Notes: generated by a model from the sequence alone, not told the origin. Positions 28,297-31,499 are shown, counted from the stretch's first letter. The stretch: 31,646 nucleotides of DNA from Hemicentrotus pulcherrimus (GCA_003118195.1 BEXV01001370.1:69719-101364); one strand, 5' to 3'. Numbers and translations are program-made.

Positions 28297-31251
28297 CCTC
28301 TATCCCTCCATTTCTATATCCATCTCTCTAAATCCATCTTTCTGTTTGCCTCTCTCTCTTTCCCTTTCCCTTTTTCTGTCCATCTCTGTCACCCTTTTTG
28401 TCATAGTCTATCCTCTATTTCTTCATTCTTTTTTCTCTCTCTCTCTTTCTTTATCTCTCTATGTCTCTTTGTCTATCTCTCTTGCTCTCTGCTATACACG
28501 TATCTTCATTTTGATCAGCTGTCACATGCAAACAGAATAATTCATGCATTCACCAAACCAAAAACCTCCATCTTACACTGCGTTTCTCATGTATCATTCC
28601 CAGACACCAGTCGTTCCAGTGCCGGGCTCGGTGACCGAACGGACATCTTCATGAACAAGCTCCACCGAGCTCGGTTAGCTCGCTCCCAATCTGAGCTCTC
28701 TGGAACCCTGAAGCCACGTCGTCTGTCTGCAGCCTTCAGTAAGCAGGACAGCAAGGCTAGGAGCAAATCCATGCCCACTGGTATCGGCTTTGCTCGCTTT
28801 AACTTCCCACCTTGTAAGTAATGAAATTACTTGTTTTGTTTTGAGCATCAATTCTCAAAGAGTATCAACTAGTTTAGGGATATAGGTGACAGATAAGACA
28901 ATGTTCTCAATGAAATTTGACCTCAGAATTTTTGTTGGCATTCAAAACTACTATTCAAAAGCAAGATTTCTGTTTGCACTTTCTCTTTTTGAATAGTAGG
29001 TAAAAACAAAAAAGAGTTAAATTTAGATCTTGGTATTTGGAATTGATAATCAGAGAAACACAAAAGAGGATCAACCACGTTACTTGCCTTTTAACGTTTG
29101 ATCAACATTCCTTCTCAATGGATATCATTAAGAGATATGTCGGGTATAGAAGGACATCCATTTGTCCAGTCTGTTCTTTGCCATAAATAAAGCACTTGAA
29201 GATAGAAATCAATCTATTTCACTCTCTTCTCTCTTAGCTGATCGATCAACTTACAGCAGGCCAGCCAACTGCCGAGGAGATAACTTCTTAATTGGAGATG
29301 GTTTGCTGATGAACAGTTTGTTCCATGGTGAGTGATGTCTCTCAAGACATGGTTCATATAACCGAAGATTGGACACTAATGAAACACAGATTACGCCTTG
29401 CAAAATATCATTCAGAGTCAAGCGCTACATTTGTATATTTTATACCTCACCCATGTAAACAAACTGACAAATTATGCAAGAACAGGAAAGATTGATTGCC
29501 CAACAAACAGTTACATATCATGAAATTGTGTCTTTAACACTTTAAGTGCAATTTTGCACAAAACAACAGGCACTAAAAATGGCAGGATTGCTTTGTGCAA
29601 CACAGTGGCTTTGCAAAGTTAACCGTATCCAGTCTTGATAAGCACAATGACAACTCTTTTAACACTGGTATAAATCAATCAATCAATGCACTGGAAACAG
29701 TGCAGTAATAATTGTGAAGCCTAAAGTATATCTATCCCAAGGTCCGCGGTTCAAGTCCCACTGCAGCACTAATGTCCTTCCTTTGGCAAGACATTGATCT
29801 ACATTTGCCACTCTTCACCCAGGTGTTAAATGGGTACCTGGTAGGATGCGAAAGCTAATGTGCTTAAATTAGCAAGTGCGCACTTGTAAAAATGACGCCT
29901 GGCTGGAATGCTCCCCAGGGAGTGGGAAATGTGTGTGGGTAAGCCTGAATCCGATGACCAGGGTAATGATATAAATATCTGTAAAGCACTTTGAGAGGGC
30001 CTTCGGTCCTGAAAAGCGCTATATAAGAACTAGCTTCTATTATTATTATTATTACTATAAACTGTAGCATGGGGAACAATATCCATGCAAACAATATTTA
30101 TTTATTAAAAAAACAGGATATATTGACTACTCTACATCTTGGTATTACAAAACAGTTCGCAATCTAACATTGATGGTTTTTATATCAAACTTCAAATAAA
30201 GTAGAGGAGATATCATTTTAATTTATTATAGGGAGCTTCTTTTGAGTAGTGGTAATGATTTCAGTCATATTAAAGGATAAATGAGGGAAATATGGATGAA
30301 AATGGATTAGTTTTTTGTTGAGAATTACTATTATTATTATTATTATGATGATGATGATTGAGAAGGAAGTGTGCCATTGCTTTGTTTAGATGGTCACCTG
30401 AAAGGAATCAAGGAAGAGATCAGAGAAGAGATACCAACATTCACCATTGACTTGACCAATGCTGATAAACAGACTGTACATAAGCTTATCACACTCCTCA
30501 TGATTGTAAGTTCAAACATATCTTGACAGTTAACTATACATCTACAAAAAATAATATATATCATACTATAATCTCTCTATAGTGACACAACAAACTGCTT
30601 CTGAGGCAAATGAAATATAAATGTTGATCTAATATGTTAGTCAAACAAATCTGGGCCCTATTTGATAAAACTTGTTTAACATAATATAAAATATTAATAA
30701 CAAGTTTCTCTGACTGCTATAAGCTACTGAAATTGTGAAGTATGATTGGCTGAGAGCAAATATGTCTTAGAAATTTAGCATTTTGTATTGGTTGATGAGA
30801 CAGGGCCCTGGATGACTGATCCTGTAACTGGGAAAACCAGGTATTGTTACAGTAAAATGATTAGTACTTTATAAAATGTATATTATGGCCTAGACATGGT
30901 TTTTATGTACATGTACCACTCGATTTCACTAATGCCTTCTTACCGATCAAATATTTGATTGAGTCATAATCTTTAACATTATGCAGATAAAATAAACAAG
31001 TGATGCTCTAGCAAAAAAATCGTGCCCTAAAAAAAAATAATTTTAAATTGCCCATGTGAAATAAAAAATTGTTAAAATTAGTGTTGTAACATCATGGATA
31101 TTTCCAATGATATTTAACAGGTGACTGTAATAAATCGTCGCTGGGTAAACATGTCAAAATTTGAAAACATTTTAAAAATTGTCTATTTTCTCTACAGTTC
31201 ATGACAGGACCAAGGAGTATGGATGATGACCAAGTCTCAGGAAGAGCTATG
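773..31251 (+). CDS. UNC79: UNC79 orthologue, internal part of gene (28 exons in window)
   Basis: Overall gene entry; exons are listed separately. UNC79 is a very large cytosolic helical-repeat protein that pairs with UNC80 and holds and regulates the NALCN sodium-leak channel, which sets resting excitability in neurons. The call rests on a chain of GT-AG exons whose phases join without a break and whose translation follows vertebrate UNC79 in order: GPS...LFHYWP, WxPIxCQ, MCxDPS, PPPLYLC, LLKEA, FVTxWL-type, VGGxW, PYN, MCPLPFS, CFxLMxDLL, LLERxAP, LVPLxLHxxxLPxGAD, SLAHAF, LSWEFFxNR, KEFPFP and QTVHxLIT. Summed coding length is 4019 nt, a two-base lead-in plus 1339 codons, against about 2600 residues for the whole vertebrate protein, so roughly the first half without the extreme N-terminus. 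Start, stop and promoter are outside. One in-frame TGA (25322) breaks the frame as assembled. Confidence 0.93.
868..1155. repeat. Degenerate 15-bp minisatellite
   Basis: Imperfect tandem units of about 15 bp with consensus near 'aatggtgttgtaaca', running almost from the donor of exon 1. Because the unit is a multiple of three, one plus-strand frame from about 989 reads as a repeated pentapeptide pattern of the W-C-C-N-x type. This is a by-product of the repeat and not evidence for a gene. Confidence 0.8.
1684..2338 (-). mobile_element. LINE 3' end (non-LTR retrotransposon), minus strand
   Basis: On the minus strand, 2338-2042 is open for 98 codons with the C-terminal signature of CR1/L2/Jockey-type LINE reverse transcriptases: HLPLTRTLLAKSIFTYAGPK, then W, then a SLNSFKFKFKKHF-like tail. 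It is followed by a 3' untranslated stretch and a tail of AAATG-type repeats (read on minus) near 1684-1712. The element is 5'-truncated; its upstream limit beyond 2338 is unclear. It sits in the intron between exons 1 and 2, opposite to the host gene. Confidence 0.8.
2569..2624 (+). CDS. UNC79: UNC79 exon 2 of window
   Basis: Acceptor 'ctatgttgtccatcag', donor 'gtaagt'. 56 bp, two lead bases plus 18 codons, ending in phase 0. Product HHALLVESIMTYKPGVFK corresponds to the vertebrate stretch YHCQLLECLMKYKQEVWK, which directly precedes D-L-L-x-x-I-A-x-G-P-S. Short but secure, because both neighbours join in frame. Confidence 0.85.
2762..3508 (+). mobile_element. LINE 3' end (CR1/L2-like), plus strand, 5'-truncated
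   Basis: An open stretch from about 2762 to 3229 starts inside the reverse transcriptase C-terminal region with the classic YNSLVLPRLDYC...VW signature, then KLQKIQKRAARIIL, and ends 'SVNSFKRLFKQ' plus stop at 3227-3229. The 3' untranslated region (3230-3480) finishes in an AAAT tetramer tail at 3481-3508, typical of retrotransposition 3' ends. The 151-odd codons are uninterrupted, so the copy is fairly young. It lies in the host gene's sense orientation within the intron between exons 2 and 3. Family assignment beyond CR1/L2/Jockey-like is not possible by eye. Confidence 0.88.
3636..3838. mobile_element. 203-bp foldback (hairpin) MITE-like element
   Basis: The two halves are inverted copies over nearly the whole length. 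The ends pair as 'agtaggcttg' with 'caagcctact' (one offset), then 'tgtgagagaga' with 'tctctctcaca', and the centre pairs 'ggtgtgtag' and 'cctgaaaag' with 'cttttcagg' and 'ctacacacc'. No coding potential. A clear target-site duplication was not found. Probably a nonautonomous DNA transposon or foldback element. Confidence 0.75.
4026..4149 (+). CDS. UNC79: UNC79 exon 3 of window (LFHYWP motif)
   Basis: Acceptor 'ttacgatgtag', a weak pyrimidine tract, donor 'gtgagt'. 124 bp, phase 0 start, one spare base at the end. Translation begins DILCTIAFGPS and contains NLLFHYWPALVPA, the strongest single family match in the 5' part (vertebrate: IAYGPS...MLFHYWPNLKP). This exon anchors the identification of the gene. 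Confidence 0.93.
4341..4450 (+). repeat. Dispersed intronic repeat, copy 2
   Basis: Diverged copy of 418-518, same orientation, with the same ordered words ('agattaat', 'gaaacagtta', 'cttgaag', 'tctatcccatga', 'gggagatt'). The surrounding intron (4150-5093) holds nothing else I can name. Confidence 0.6.
5094..5158 (+). CDS. UNC79: UNC79 exon 4 of window
   Basis: Acceptor 'gattatgttcag', donor 'gtacat'. 65 bp: two bases complete a Cys codon with the previous exon, then 21 codons, WKPIVCQ through NNAAVK. Vertebrate UNC79 has WNPIHCQ...NKPAVK here with the same length, so the junctions are well fixed. Confidence 0.9.
5764..5852 (+). CDS. UNC79: UNC79 exon 5 of window (start of Cys/His module)
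   Basis: Acceptor 'ttcttcaacacag', donor 'gtaagc'. 89 bp, phase 0, two spare bases. Translation starts MCMDPS and contains PPPLYLCSVCSEY, matching vertebrate MCIDPS...PPPLYLCEECSER. The LCSVC pair (C-x2-C) is the first ligand pair of a putative zinc-binding module continuing in exons 6 and 7. The internal ATG is not a start. Confidence 0.93.
6089..6186. mobile_element. 98-bp MITE, copy A (GGGGCGTTGCAAGAAAGTTG ends)
   Basis: Near-perfect terminal inverted repeats of about 22 bp: 'ggggcgttgcaagaaagttg' at the left and its complement at the right, with one mismatch. No coding capacity. A second family member lies 100 bp downstream. The rest of this intron (5853-6880) is AT-rich without further recognisable features. 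Confidence 0.8.
6287..6381. mobile_element. 95-bp MITE, copy B of the same family
   Basis: Left end 'tggggcattgcaagaaagtt', right end its inverted copy with one mismatch; the interior differs from copy A but is also rich in 'ttgcaa'. Target duplication not clear. Confidence 0.78.
6881..6950 (+). CDS. UNC79: UNC79 exon 6 of window
   Basis: Acceptor 'attcctttcag', donor 'gtatga'. 70 bp: one base completes Arg, then 23 codons ending CENK. Its sequence (ELTKPLQNVLTPLENVSRTC) aligns with the vertebrate EWLIDVLLPQAEISAIC. The last Cys is the third potential metal ligand, and its C-x4-C partner opens exon 7. Confidence 0.85.
7480..7652. mobile_element. 173-bp TA-flanked MITE (pogo/Tc1-mariner-like)
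   Basis: Flanked by TA on both sides (7478-7479 and 7653-7654). Ends are 'cagggaaacctg' at left and 'caggtttgactg' at right, inverted with two mismatches. The interior repeats 'caggtggtct' and 'aggtggtcttt', a layout common in invertebrate CAGTCAAACCTG MITEs. Nonautonomous. It lies just upstream of exon 7. Confidence 0.75.
7682..7890 (+). CDS. UNC79: UNC79 exon 7 of window (core of Cys/His module)
   Basis: Acceptor 'acattattctcacag', donor 'gtttgt'. 209 bp, 69 codons plus two bases. Starts NCASNDKTALYTCFASEC and continues QHGNKPVCYCLCCHHAIH. Vertebrate UNC79 keeps the same Cys and His positions (NC...TCFSAGC...RHGNRP...YCKRCHSNHH), while residues between them differ. After the module comes an acidic/aromatic stretch and the helix VLVEAIIR leading into LLKEA. 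The pattern argues for structural zinc sites; not stated as proven. Confidence 0.93.
7906..8036. repeat. GTG/GAT trinucleotide microsatellite
   Basis: Long runs of 'gtg' then 'gat' triplets, starting 15 bp after the donor of exon 7. Six-frame reading gives homopolymer-like Met, Val or Ser strings, which are not genes. Confidence 0.9.
8013..8576 (+). repeat. Duplicated block, copy A (empty transposon site)
   Basis: Matches 8578-9569 in order: 'ggttgtgatggtgatgatg', 'tagtcatgatg', 'gataattcattgtgataatg', 'attgccattgcataagaaca', 'agtcatggaggcc', then 'tttcacaatggcaccatt', then the exon and 'gtcagcagtcca'. Intron parts differ by substitutions and indels of about 60 and 84 bp; the exon is identical. 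The two blocks meet at the single N at 8577. Best read as two haplotypes placed in tandem by the assembler. At the transposon position this copy reads 'ggcc-ta-tttcac', an unoccupied TA. Confidence 0.85.
8472..8562 (+). CDS. UNC79: UNC79 exon 8 of window, copy A
   Basis: Acceptor 'tatttcactcatacag', donor 'gtcagc'. 91 bp: one base completes Ser, then 30 codons, SLLKEAHVTEKDPL then an acidic run (EDDEPESADEFSQ), ending phase 0. Matches the vertebrate ISLLKEAE start of the linker. Identical over its full length to copy B at 9465-9555. Splicing both copies in series would shift the frame (91 bp each), so only one can be used in a transcript. Confidence 0.92.
8577..8577. other. Single-base assembly gap
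   Basis: One N exactly at the end of duplicated block A and the start of block B. The real distance or relationship is unknown. Confidence 0.9.
8844..9425. mobile_element. 582-bp TA-target TIR element carrying a tRNA-Leu-like segment
   Basis: Flanked by TA at 8842-8843 and 9426-9427; the allelic copy A shows the clean single TA. Terminal inverted repeats of about 26 bp match at 21 positions by hand: left starts 'ccatatttgccggcg', right end inverted starts 'ctgtatttaccggcg', both followed by 'aacgccgca'. Near each end the motif 'gccgcaccc...gac-ttt' is also repeated in direct orientation. TA target plus C-x-GTA ends suggest the Tc1/mariner (pogo-like) superfamily; no transposase is encoded. 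An internal minus-strand tRNA-Leu-like stretch is shared with the relative at 9770-10316. Confidence 0.85.
8928..9013 (-). other. tRNA-Leu-like relic inside the TIR element
   Basis: Read on the minus strand: 'gggatggccgtgcggtctaa' then 'ggagctggttttggctcc', later 'gagttcgactcc'. This follows the D-arm and anticodon arm of eukaryotic tRNA-Leu (UAG type: tggccgagcggtctaagg, gctggatttaggctcc) and keeps A-box- and B-box-like words (tggccgtgcgg; gttcgactcc). The acceptor and T stems do not pair properly and the anticodon loop is altered, so it is not called a functional tRNA gene. Confidence 0.7.
9465..9555 (+). CDS. UNC79: UNC79 exon 8 of window, copy B
   Basis: Same 91-bp exon as 8472-8562, with no base differences, acceptor 'atctcactcctacag' (two changes from copy A) and the same donor 'gtcagcag'. 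Alternative allele of exon 8 and not an additional exon, as argued under the duplicated blocks. Confidence 0.9.
9770..10316. mobile_element. Diverged relative of the tRNA-bearing TIR element
   Basis: Collinear with 8844-9425 and in the same orientation: subterminal 'taaccgcacccccgattatg', tRNA-like stretch, 'gaaatggattgaaaatggcg', 'cattggcacgaactt', 'gatgttgtttttggaag', 'cgtcttcatgtcaacaatgc', 'gtagtcccatatgt', then 'accgcacccccgac' and 'ggtgcggtttacacaccg'. Ends are degenerate: 'ttaaagttgtataaaccgc' at left against inverted 'ttaacggtgtgtaaaccgc' at right. Exact limits and target duplication are uncertain. No transposase. Confidence 0.78.
9859..9942 (-). other. tRNA-Leu-like relic, second copy
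   Basis: Minus strand reads 'tgcgggatggccgcgcggtc', 'taaggcgctggttttggatc', and later 'gagatcgaatcccgc'. Closer to canonical tRNA-Leu in the D-arm/anticodon stem ('taaggcgctgg') and the B-box end ('tcgaatccc') than the first copy, indicating an ancestral element with a better tRNA. Not foldable to a full cloverleaf by eye. Confidence 0.68.
10701..10887 (+). CDS. UNC79: UNC79 exon 9 of window
   Basis: Acceptor 'ccttcgatcgcag', donor 'gttagt'. 187 bp, 62 codons plus one base. Contains EDSRLLSRYGLWLLIEKCTP and LLSMLFQWYGFTAT, matching vertebrate DQRLLSQFGIWFLVSLCTP...LVAMVFQWFHSTA. Two amphipathic helices typical of HEAT-like repeats. The intron after it (10888-11791) has a moderately GC-richer block (11280-11500) that I cannot assign. 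Confidence 0.93.
11792..11823 (+). CDS. UNC79: UNC79 exon 10 of window (32-bp exon)
   Basis: Acceptor 'gtattccttttgacag', donor 'gtgagt'. Two bases complete Gly, then 10 codons: SIMLEGLKRE. Vertebrate UNC79 has GSLVEKLKPQ at this place, immediately before FVTKWL. Very short, but phase and match on both sides support it. Confidence 0.82.
12593..12696 (+). CDS. UNC79: UNC79 exon 11 of window
   Basis: Acceptor 'ctccatgttgacag', donor 'gtaaga'. 104 bp, 34 codons plus two bases: YVTNWLLKLLNT, FVSCLMPTP, YAKVGGHW. Vertebrate counterpart: FVTKWLKTVCD, VMCLLPKP, FARVGGYW. Strong match. Confidence 0.93.
13032..13520. other. Assembly gap (489 N) followed by poly-C
   Basis: Undetermined bases, then a 15-base C run at 13521-13535, a likely cause of the sequencing break. 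No exon is required inside it: exon 11 and exon 12 join in phase with the family sequence. The flanking intron (12697-13031 and 13536-13679) has no other feature I can name. Confidence 0.95.
13680..13767 (+). CDS. UNC79: UNC79 exon 12 of window
   Basis: Acceptor 'tctttttatttctag', donor 'gtgagt'. 88 bp: one base completes Trp, then 29 codons, DTLCSRITELHDGLKKVFAL then TPYNTISFE. Vertebrate: WDKSCSTVTQLKEGLNRILC and IPYNVI. Ends phase 0. Confidence 0.92.
14038..14142 (+). pseudogene. Shortened duplicate of UNC79 exon 13 (relic or cryptic alternative exon)
   Basis: Lies 30 bp upstream of the real exon 13 and resembles it at both ends. Its start after 'tctgcag' mirrors the exon 13 start (gtattggtccac against gtctgggaccac), and its 3' half encodes CNLFFNIAMCPLRFLSDKK against CSLFDIDMCPLPFSSDKM. 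About 100 bp of the middle is missing. It is open in frame, 105 bp (35 codons), starts after AG and can end before GT (gtttga), phase 0/0 like exon 13. It could be a decayed duplicate or a usable cassette; decay seems likelier. Confidence 0.7.
14173..14385 (+). CDS. UNC79: UNC79 exon 13 of window
   Basis: Acceptor 'tctaaatgtgcag' (the branch and tract region overlaps the end of the duplicate 14038-14142), donor 'gtgtgt'. 213 bp, 71 codons, phase 0/0. Contains VWDHIMPAWMESI, FDIDMCPLPFSSDKMFHFIA and QEKALLWLQ; vertebrate VWECIMPEWLEAI, FDIELCPLPFSMEEMFGFIS, QEQALLWLH. One of the best conserved exons in the window. Confidence 0.95.
14430..14562. repeat. Two-copy tandem repeat of about 66 bp
   Basis: Two adjacent diverged units beginning 'ttctcgcaatgctcaat' and 'ttctcacaatgctcaat' and both ending 'cctcgtcaaaga', with shared 'aacaagcc' and 'gccctaa'. 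Noncoding, in the intron after exon 13. The remainder of that intron (14563-15298) shows nothing else. Confidence 0.75.
15299..15607 (+). CDS. UNC79: UNC79 exon 14 of window
   Basis: Acceptor 'cttgaatccatgcccag', donor 'gtaaat'. 309 bp, 103 codons, phase 0/0. First third, LSEMDIVIPIKLLLSIFNEG, matches vertebrate LSELDIMVPLQLLISMFSDG. The rest is a charged, Ser/Lys-rich linker (SSKDSSKTKEKEEVGRPTQ), corresponding in place but not in sequence to the low-complexity vertebrate region with repeated SPF motifs. The intron that follows (15608-16161) has no named feature. Confidence 0.92.
16162..16455 (+). CDS. UNC79: UNC79 exon 15 of window (Pro-rich linker)
   Basis: Acceptor 'tgtcctttctacag', donor 'gtgaga'. 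294 bp, 98 codons, phase 0/0. The first two thirds are Pro/Lys/Thr/Glu-rich with repeated KPTE and TPK words and several SP/TP sites, likely disordered. The end, EEEVLRCFVLMLDLLIMQ, matches vertebrate DEMNLNCFILMFDLLLKQ and restarts the helical core. Confidence 0.92.
17020..17168. repeat. GAT microsatellite with higher-order unit
   Basis: Runs of 'gat' interrupted by 'catcatcataatgtt', which appears twice about 38 bp apart. Translates to Asp-rich or Met/Ile-rich strings depending on frame; not coding. Confidence 0.9.
17925..18400 (-). mobile_element. Decayed LINE 3' fragment, minus strand
   Basis: In shifting minus-strand frames, successive words recall the C-terminal end of LINE reverse transcriptase: VSPVLRNLYWFLPV (family: ITPVLxSLHWLPV), then FNGIAPSY, LLTAYRPTRDL, and TFIAHAAPVL-stop-NSLPDSLRN (family: FSxAAPxLWNSLPxxIRN). 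Several frameshifts and stops show it is old. CR1/L2-like by these motifs. Confidence 0.72.
18767..19033 (+). CDS. UNC79: UNC79 exon 16 of window
   Basis: Acceptor 'cctgaccttgacag', donor 'gtaaga'. 267 bp, 89 codons, phase 0/0. Begins SDLQYLPFHQGLEHSQSKDF and LLTTMLQTPW, matching vertebrate GLEHSLSKDIISIINNVFQAPW. The second half is a Lys/Glu/Asp-rich linker (EGKDKKDEKQNPEKAAEAK), then CTANYE. The following intron (19034-19894) has no recognised feature. Confidence 0.92.
19895..20158 (+). CDS. UNC79: UNC79 exon 17 of window
   Basis: Acceptor 'ctctccgcccaaccag', donor 'gtgagg'. 264 bp, 88 codons, phase 0/0. CSLCELWALWFQLSLKLLER then IAPGGETK corresponds to vertebrate CNLCQSSILCYQLACELLER and LAPKEES. 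The end is a basic linker with KSKKNK and SKHKR. Confidence 0.93.
20159..21579. other. Intron after exon 17
   Basis: 1.4 kb of AT-rich sequence. No exon, RNA gene, or recognisable mobile element found on either strand. Confidence 0.6.
21580..21597 (+). CDS. UNC79: Candidate 18-bp microexon of UNC79
   Basis: Bases between a pyrimidine-rich acceptor (ttttttcttctgtgggttgg then aatcgcag) and donor 'gtaaat' encode GLTVPE in phase 0/0, compatible with exons 17 and 19. It falls in a poorly conserved linker, so homology cannot confirm it. Neuronal genes commonly carry such microexons. Could be chance. Confidence 0.45.
21598..23350. other. Intron, mostly featureless
   Basis: A short CT run (about 21624-21647) follows the microexon. 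Otherwise AT-rich noncoding sequence with no recognised element up to the tandem hairpin repeats at 23351. Confidence 0.6.
23351..23585. repeat. Three tandem units, each a hairpin
   Basis: Units start at 23353, 23434 and 23511 (spacing 81 and 77 bp; the first has an extra 'ggct'). Each holds the inverted pair 'gagccagaagg' and 'ccttctggctc' plus inner 'ttaactc' and 'gagttag', so each unit can fold on itself. A compensatory-looking change is not seen; unit 3 has 'ccaaaagg' on the left arm only. Confidence 0.85.
23848..24010 (+). CDS. UNC79: UNC79 exon 19 of window
   Basis: Acceptor 'accttttcctcattag', donor 'gtacaa'. 163 bp, 54 codons plus one base. Predicted Ala/Thr/Glu-rich helix (LLAATEVRTEVLTAETVQAF) then a Lys-rich stretch (KAEKERAAKKPGGG). 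No close vertebrate match was recognised; it occupies the variable linker between the LLERIAP and QLPxxLRL regions. Called on splice sites, uninterrupted frame and phase continuity. Confidence 0.8.
24030..24135. repeat. TTC/CTT pyrimidine tract
   Basis: Long imperfect T/C-rich run shortly after the donor of exon 19. Low complexity; minus strand reads as Lys/Glu string, not a gene. Confidence 0.85.
24423..24547 (+). CDS. UNC79: UNC79 exon 20 of window
   Basis: Acceptor 'cttttctcttggtttcag', donor 'gtattc'. 125 bp: two bases complete Gly, then 41 codons. A basic start (DKGKPGKKDHDK) followed by KLEELPRSLQLLFMLLQ, which matches vertebrate YQQLPVTLRLIYTIFQ. Phase 0 end. Confidence 0.9.
25131..25250 (+). 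pseudogene. Duplicate of UNC79 exon 21, non-functional copy
   Basis: Starts after 'attatatatgtag' and reads EVSKHPNVVLNLLNIVNIFC then LNAEC, parallel to exon 21 at 25274. The duplication includes upstream sequence (tgaatttatattatatatgtag against tgaatttcttattaaattgcag). After LNAEC the match fades and TGA occurs in frame at 25230-25232; no convincing donor is present. It lacks two codons relative to exon 21 and to the vertebrate protein, so it is the derived copy. Confidence 0.78.
25274..25422 (+). CDS. UNC79: UNC79 exon 21 of window, with in-frame TGA
   Basis: Acceptor 'tcttattaaattgcag', donor 'gtatta'. 149 bp, 49 codons plus two bases. Reads EVSKHPDPNVLLNLLN, stop, VKVLCLNAECLRQAAKD, then FLVYAQENLLIP. 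Vertebrate: EMAKFEEPDILFNMLN-C-LKILCLHGECLYTARKD, FLAYIQDHMLIA. Length and alignment are exact, and the TGA (25322-25324) stands where vertebrates have Cys (TGY), one base away. Everything downstream stays conserved, so the gene is not a long-dead pseudogene. Sequencing error, a null allele, or recoding are the options, in that order of likelihood. Confidence 0.88.
25423..26133. other. Intron after exon 21
   Basis: AT-rich noncoding sequence without a recognised element before the microsatellite at 26134. Confidence 0.6.
26134..26206. repeat. AAT and ATAATC microsatellite beside a splice acceptor
   Basis: 'aat' triplets followed by about seven 'ataatc' hexamers, ending some 15-20 bp before the AG of exon 22. 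Confidence 0.9.
26222..26379 (+). CDS. UNC79: UNC79 exon 22 of window
   Basis: Acceptor 'aatatttgttattatag', poor in C, donor 'gtaaga'. 158 bp: one base, 52 codons, one base. FWNLLEGELSHVVELLVPLI then LHCFALPCGADVMWSLVDN; vertebrate SLWRVVKSEFSQLSSLAVPL, LLHALSLPHGADIFWTIIN. Ends WQTRFRA, vertebrate WKMRFEA. Confidence 0.95.
26758..26939 (+). CDS. UNC79: UNC79 exon 23 of window
   Basis: Acceptor 'attccttgtattgacag', donor 'gtcagc'. 182 bp: two bases complete Ala, then 60 codons. ERVTVMLRCVEKKSL, IMGSLAHAFSSLVVATEDIC, PAVSARAIIMLESI; vertebrate EKVAVICRFLD, KYSLAHAFCCFLTAVEDVN, PAVATRAGLLLDTI. Phase 0 end. Confidence 0.95.
27103..27281. repeat. AGT/GGT microsatellite
   Basis: Long run of 'agt' triplets with 'ggt' interruptions and a repeated 'atgtggtagtagtag' variant. 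The rest of the intron (26940-27936) holds nothing else recognised. Confidence 0.9.
27937..28138 (+). CDS. UNC79: UNC79 exon 24 of window
   Basis: Acceptor 'gattaccttcatcag', donor 'gtaagg'. 202 bp, 67 codons plus one base. VLVGCLEFQWDSVLEDR, ILSKLRLLHHFMPKAPVLSW, EFFMNRLDTLALEAQVDMEQ, NKEFPFP. Vertebrate: GLCLCLDFQFDTVVKDR, ILSKLLLLHFLKQDIPALSW, EFFVNRFETLSLEAQ, NKEFPFP. The strongest match in the 3' part. Confidence 0.96.
28155..28500. repeat. CT-rich low-complexity intron, one N
   Basis: Mostly 'tctc' and 'ctttct' runs. One unknown base at 28212, just after a 24-bp word also found at 24889-24912. The intron 28139-28603 has no stop codon in the frame of exon 24. Confidence 0.88.
28604..28813 (+). 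CDS. UNC79: UNC79 exon 25 of window
   Basis: Acceptor 'tgtatcattcccag', donor 'gtaagt'. 210 bp: two bases, 69 codons, one base. MNKLHRARLARSQSELSG matches vertebrate LWKIKRARFARNRQKSVRS; the rest is a basic, Ser-rich tail (KPRRLSAAFSKQDSKARSKS) with several R/K-x-x-S sites that could be kinase substrates. Confidence 0.9.
29238..29327 (+). CDS. UNC79: UNC79 exon 26 of window (possible cassette)
   Basis: Acceptor 'ttctctcttag', donor 'gtgagt'. 90 bp: two bases, 29 codons, one base. DRSTYSRPANCRGDNFLIGD then GLLMNSLFH. No vertebrate counterpart recognised. Length is a multiple of three and phases are 1/1, so skipping it keeps the frame. Good splice sites support it being real. Confidence 0.75.
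29653..29739 (+). repeat. Dispersed intronic repeat, copy 3 (partial)
   Basis: Matches 418-518 and 4341-4450 through 'tatctatccca', then changes abruptly into the tRNA-like part of a SINE at about 29740. Contains an extra 'aatc' triplication. Confidence 0.55.
29740..30058 (+). mobile_element. tRNA-derived SINE, 5'-truncated
   Basis: Starts in the B-box ('ggttcaagtccc'), so the A-box half is missing. Then comes a central domain with 'cacccaggtgttaaatgggt' and 'acctggtagga', a '...gatgaccagggtaat' stretch, and a LINE-like tail 'gcactttgagagggcctt', 'gaaaagcgctatataagaa', ending in ATT repeats. The layout of tRNA head, body and L2/CR1-type tail is standard for SINEs of marine deuterostomes. Confidence 0.82.
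30390..30505 (+). CDS. UNC79: UNC79 exon 27 of window
   Basis: Acceptor 'cattgctttgtttag', donor 'gtaagt'. 116 bp: two bases complete Asp (or Tyr if exon 26 is skipped), then 38 codons. HLKGIKEEIREEIPT, then DKQTVHKLITLLMI; vertebrate DNTIKDLLPED, DHQTVHQLITVLMK. Phase 0 end. Confidence 0.93.
30653..30808. mobile_element. 156-bp GGGCCC-ended MITE candidate
   Basis: Begins 'gggccctatttgataaaact' and ends with the inverted 'ttgatgagacagggccc'. Interior has 'gattggctgagagc', a word frequent in such invertebrate MITEs. An 8-bp target duplication was not seen. Confidence 0.6.
31198..31251 (+). CDS. UNC79: UNC79 exon 28 of window
   Basis: Acceptor 'ctattttctctacag', donor 'gtaagt'. 54 bp, 18 codons, phase 0/0: FMTGPRSMDDDQVSGRAM. 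Vertebrate FMAKDESSAESDISSAKAF follows VLMK at the same point. The gene continues beyond the window. Confidence 0.88.
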
Positions 31252-31499
31252 GTAAGTTGACATGCAACAAACCAATCTTCAAATTATTACAAATAATGTT
31301 ATCAGTTTGAATGTACATCATCTCTGAATTGTTTTTTAGGTAGCTTAGCAAATGTAGTGGTGTGCTAAAAGACGCGTCTAGTACCACATGGTTAGGATAT
31401 GGAGCTAATAATTACATGTATTATCTCAATTAGGCTTAATGTTAACTAGGGTAAGTCAACAATAGGAACTTTTAACAAACATCACTTAGTATTAGGGGA

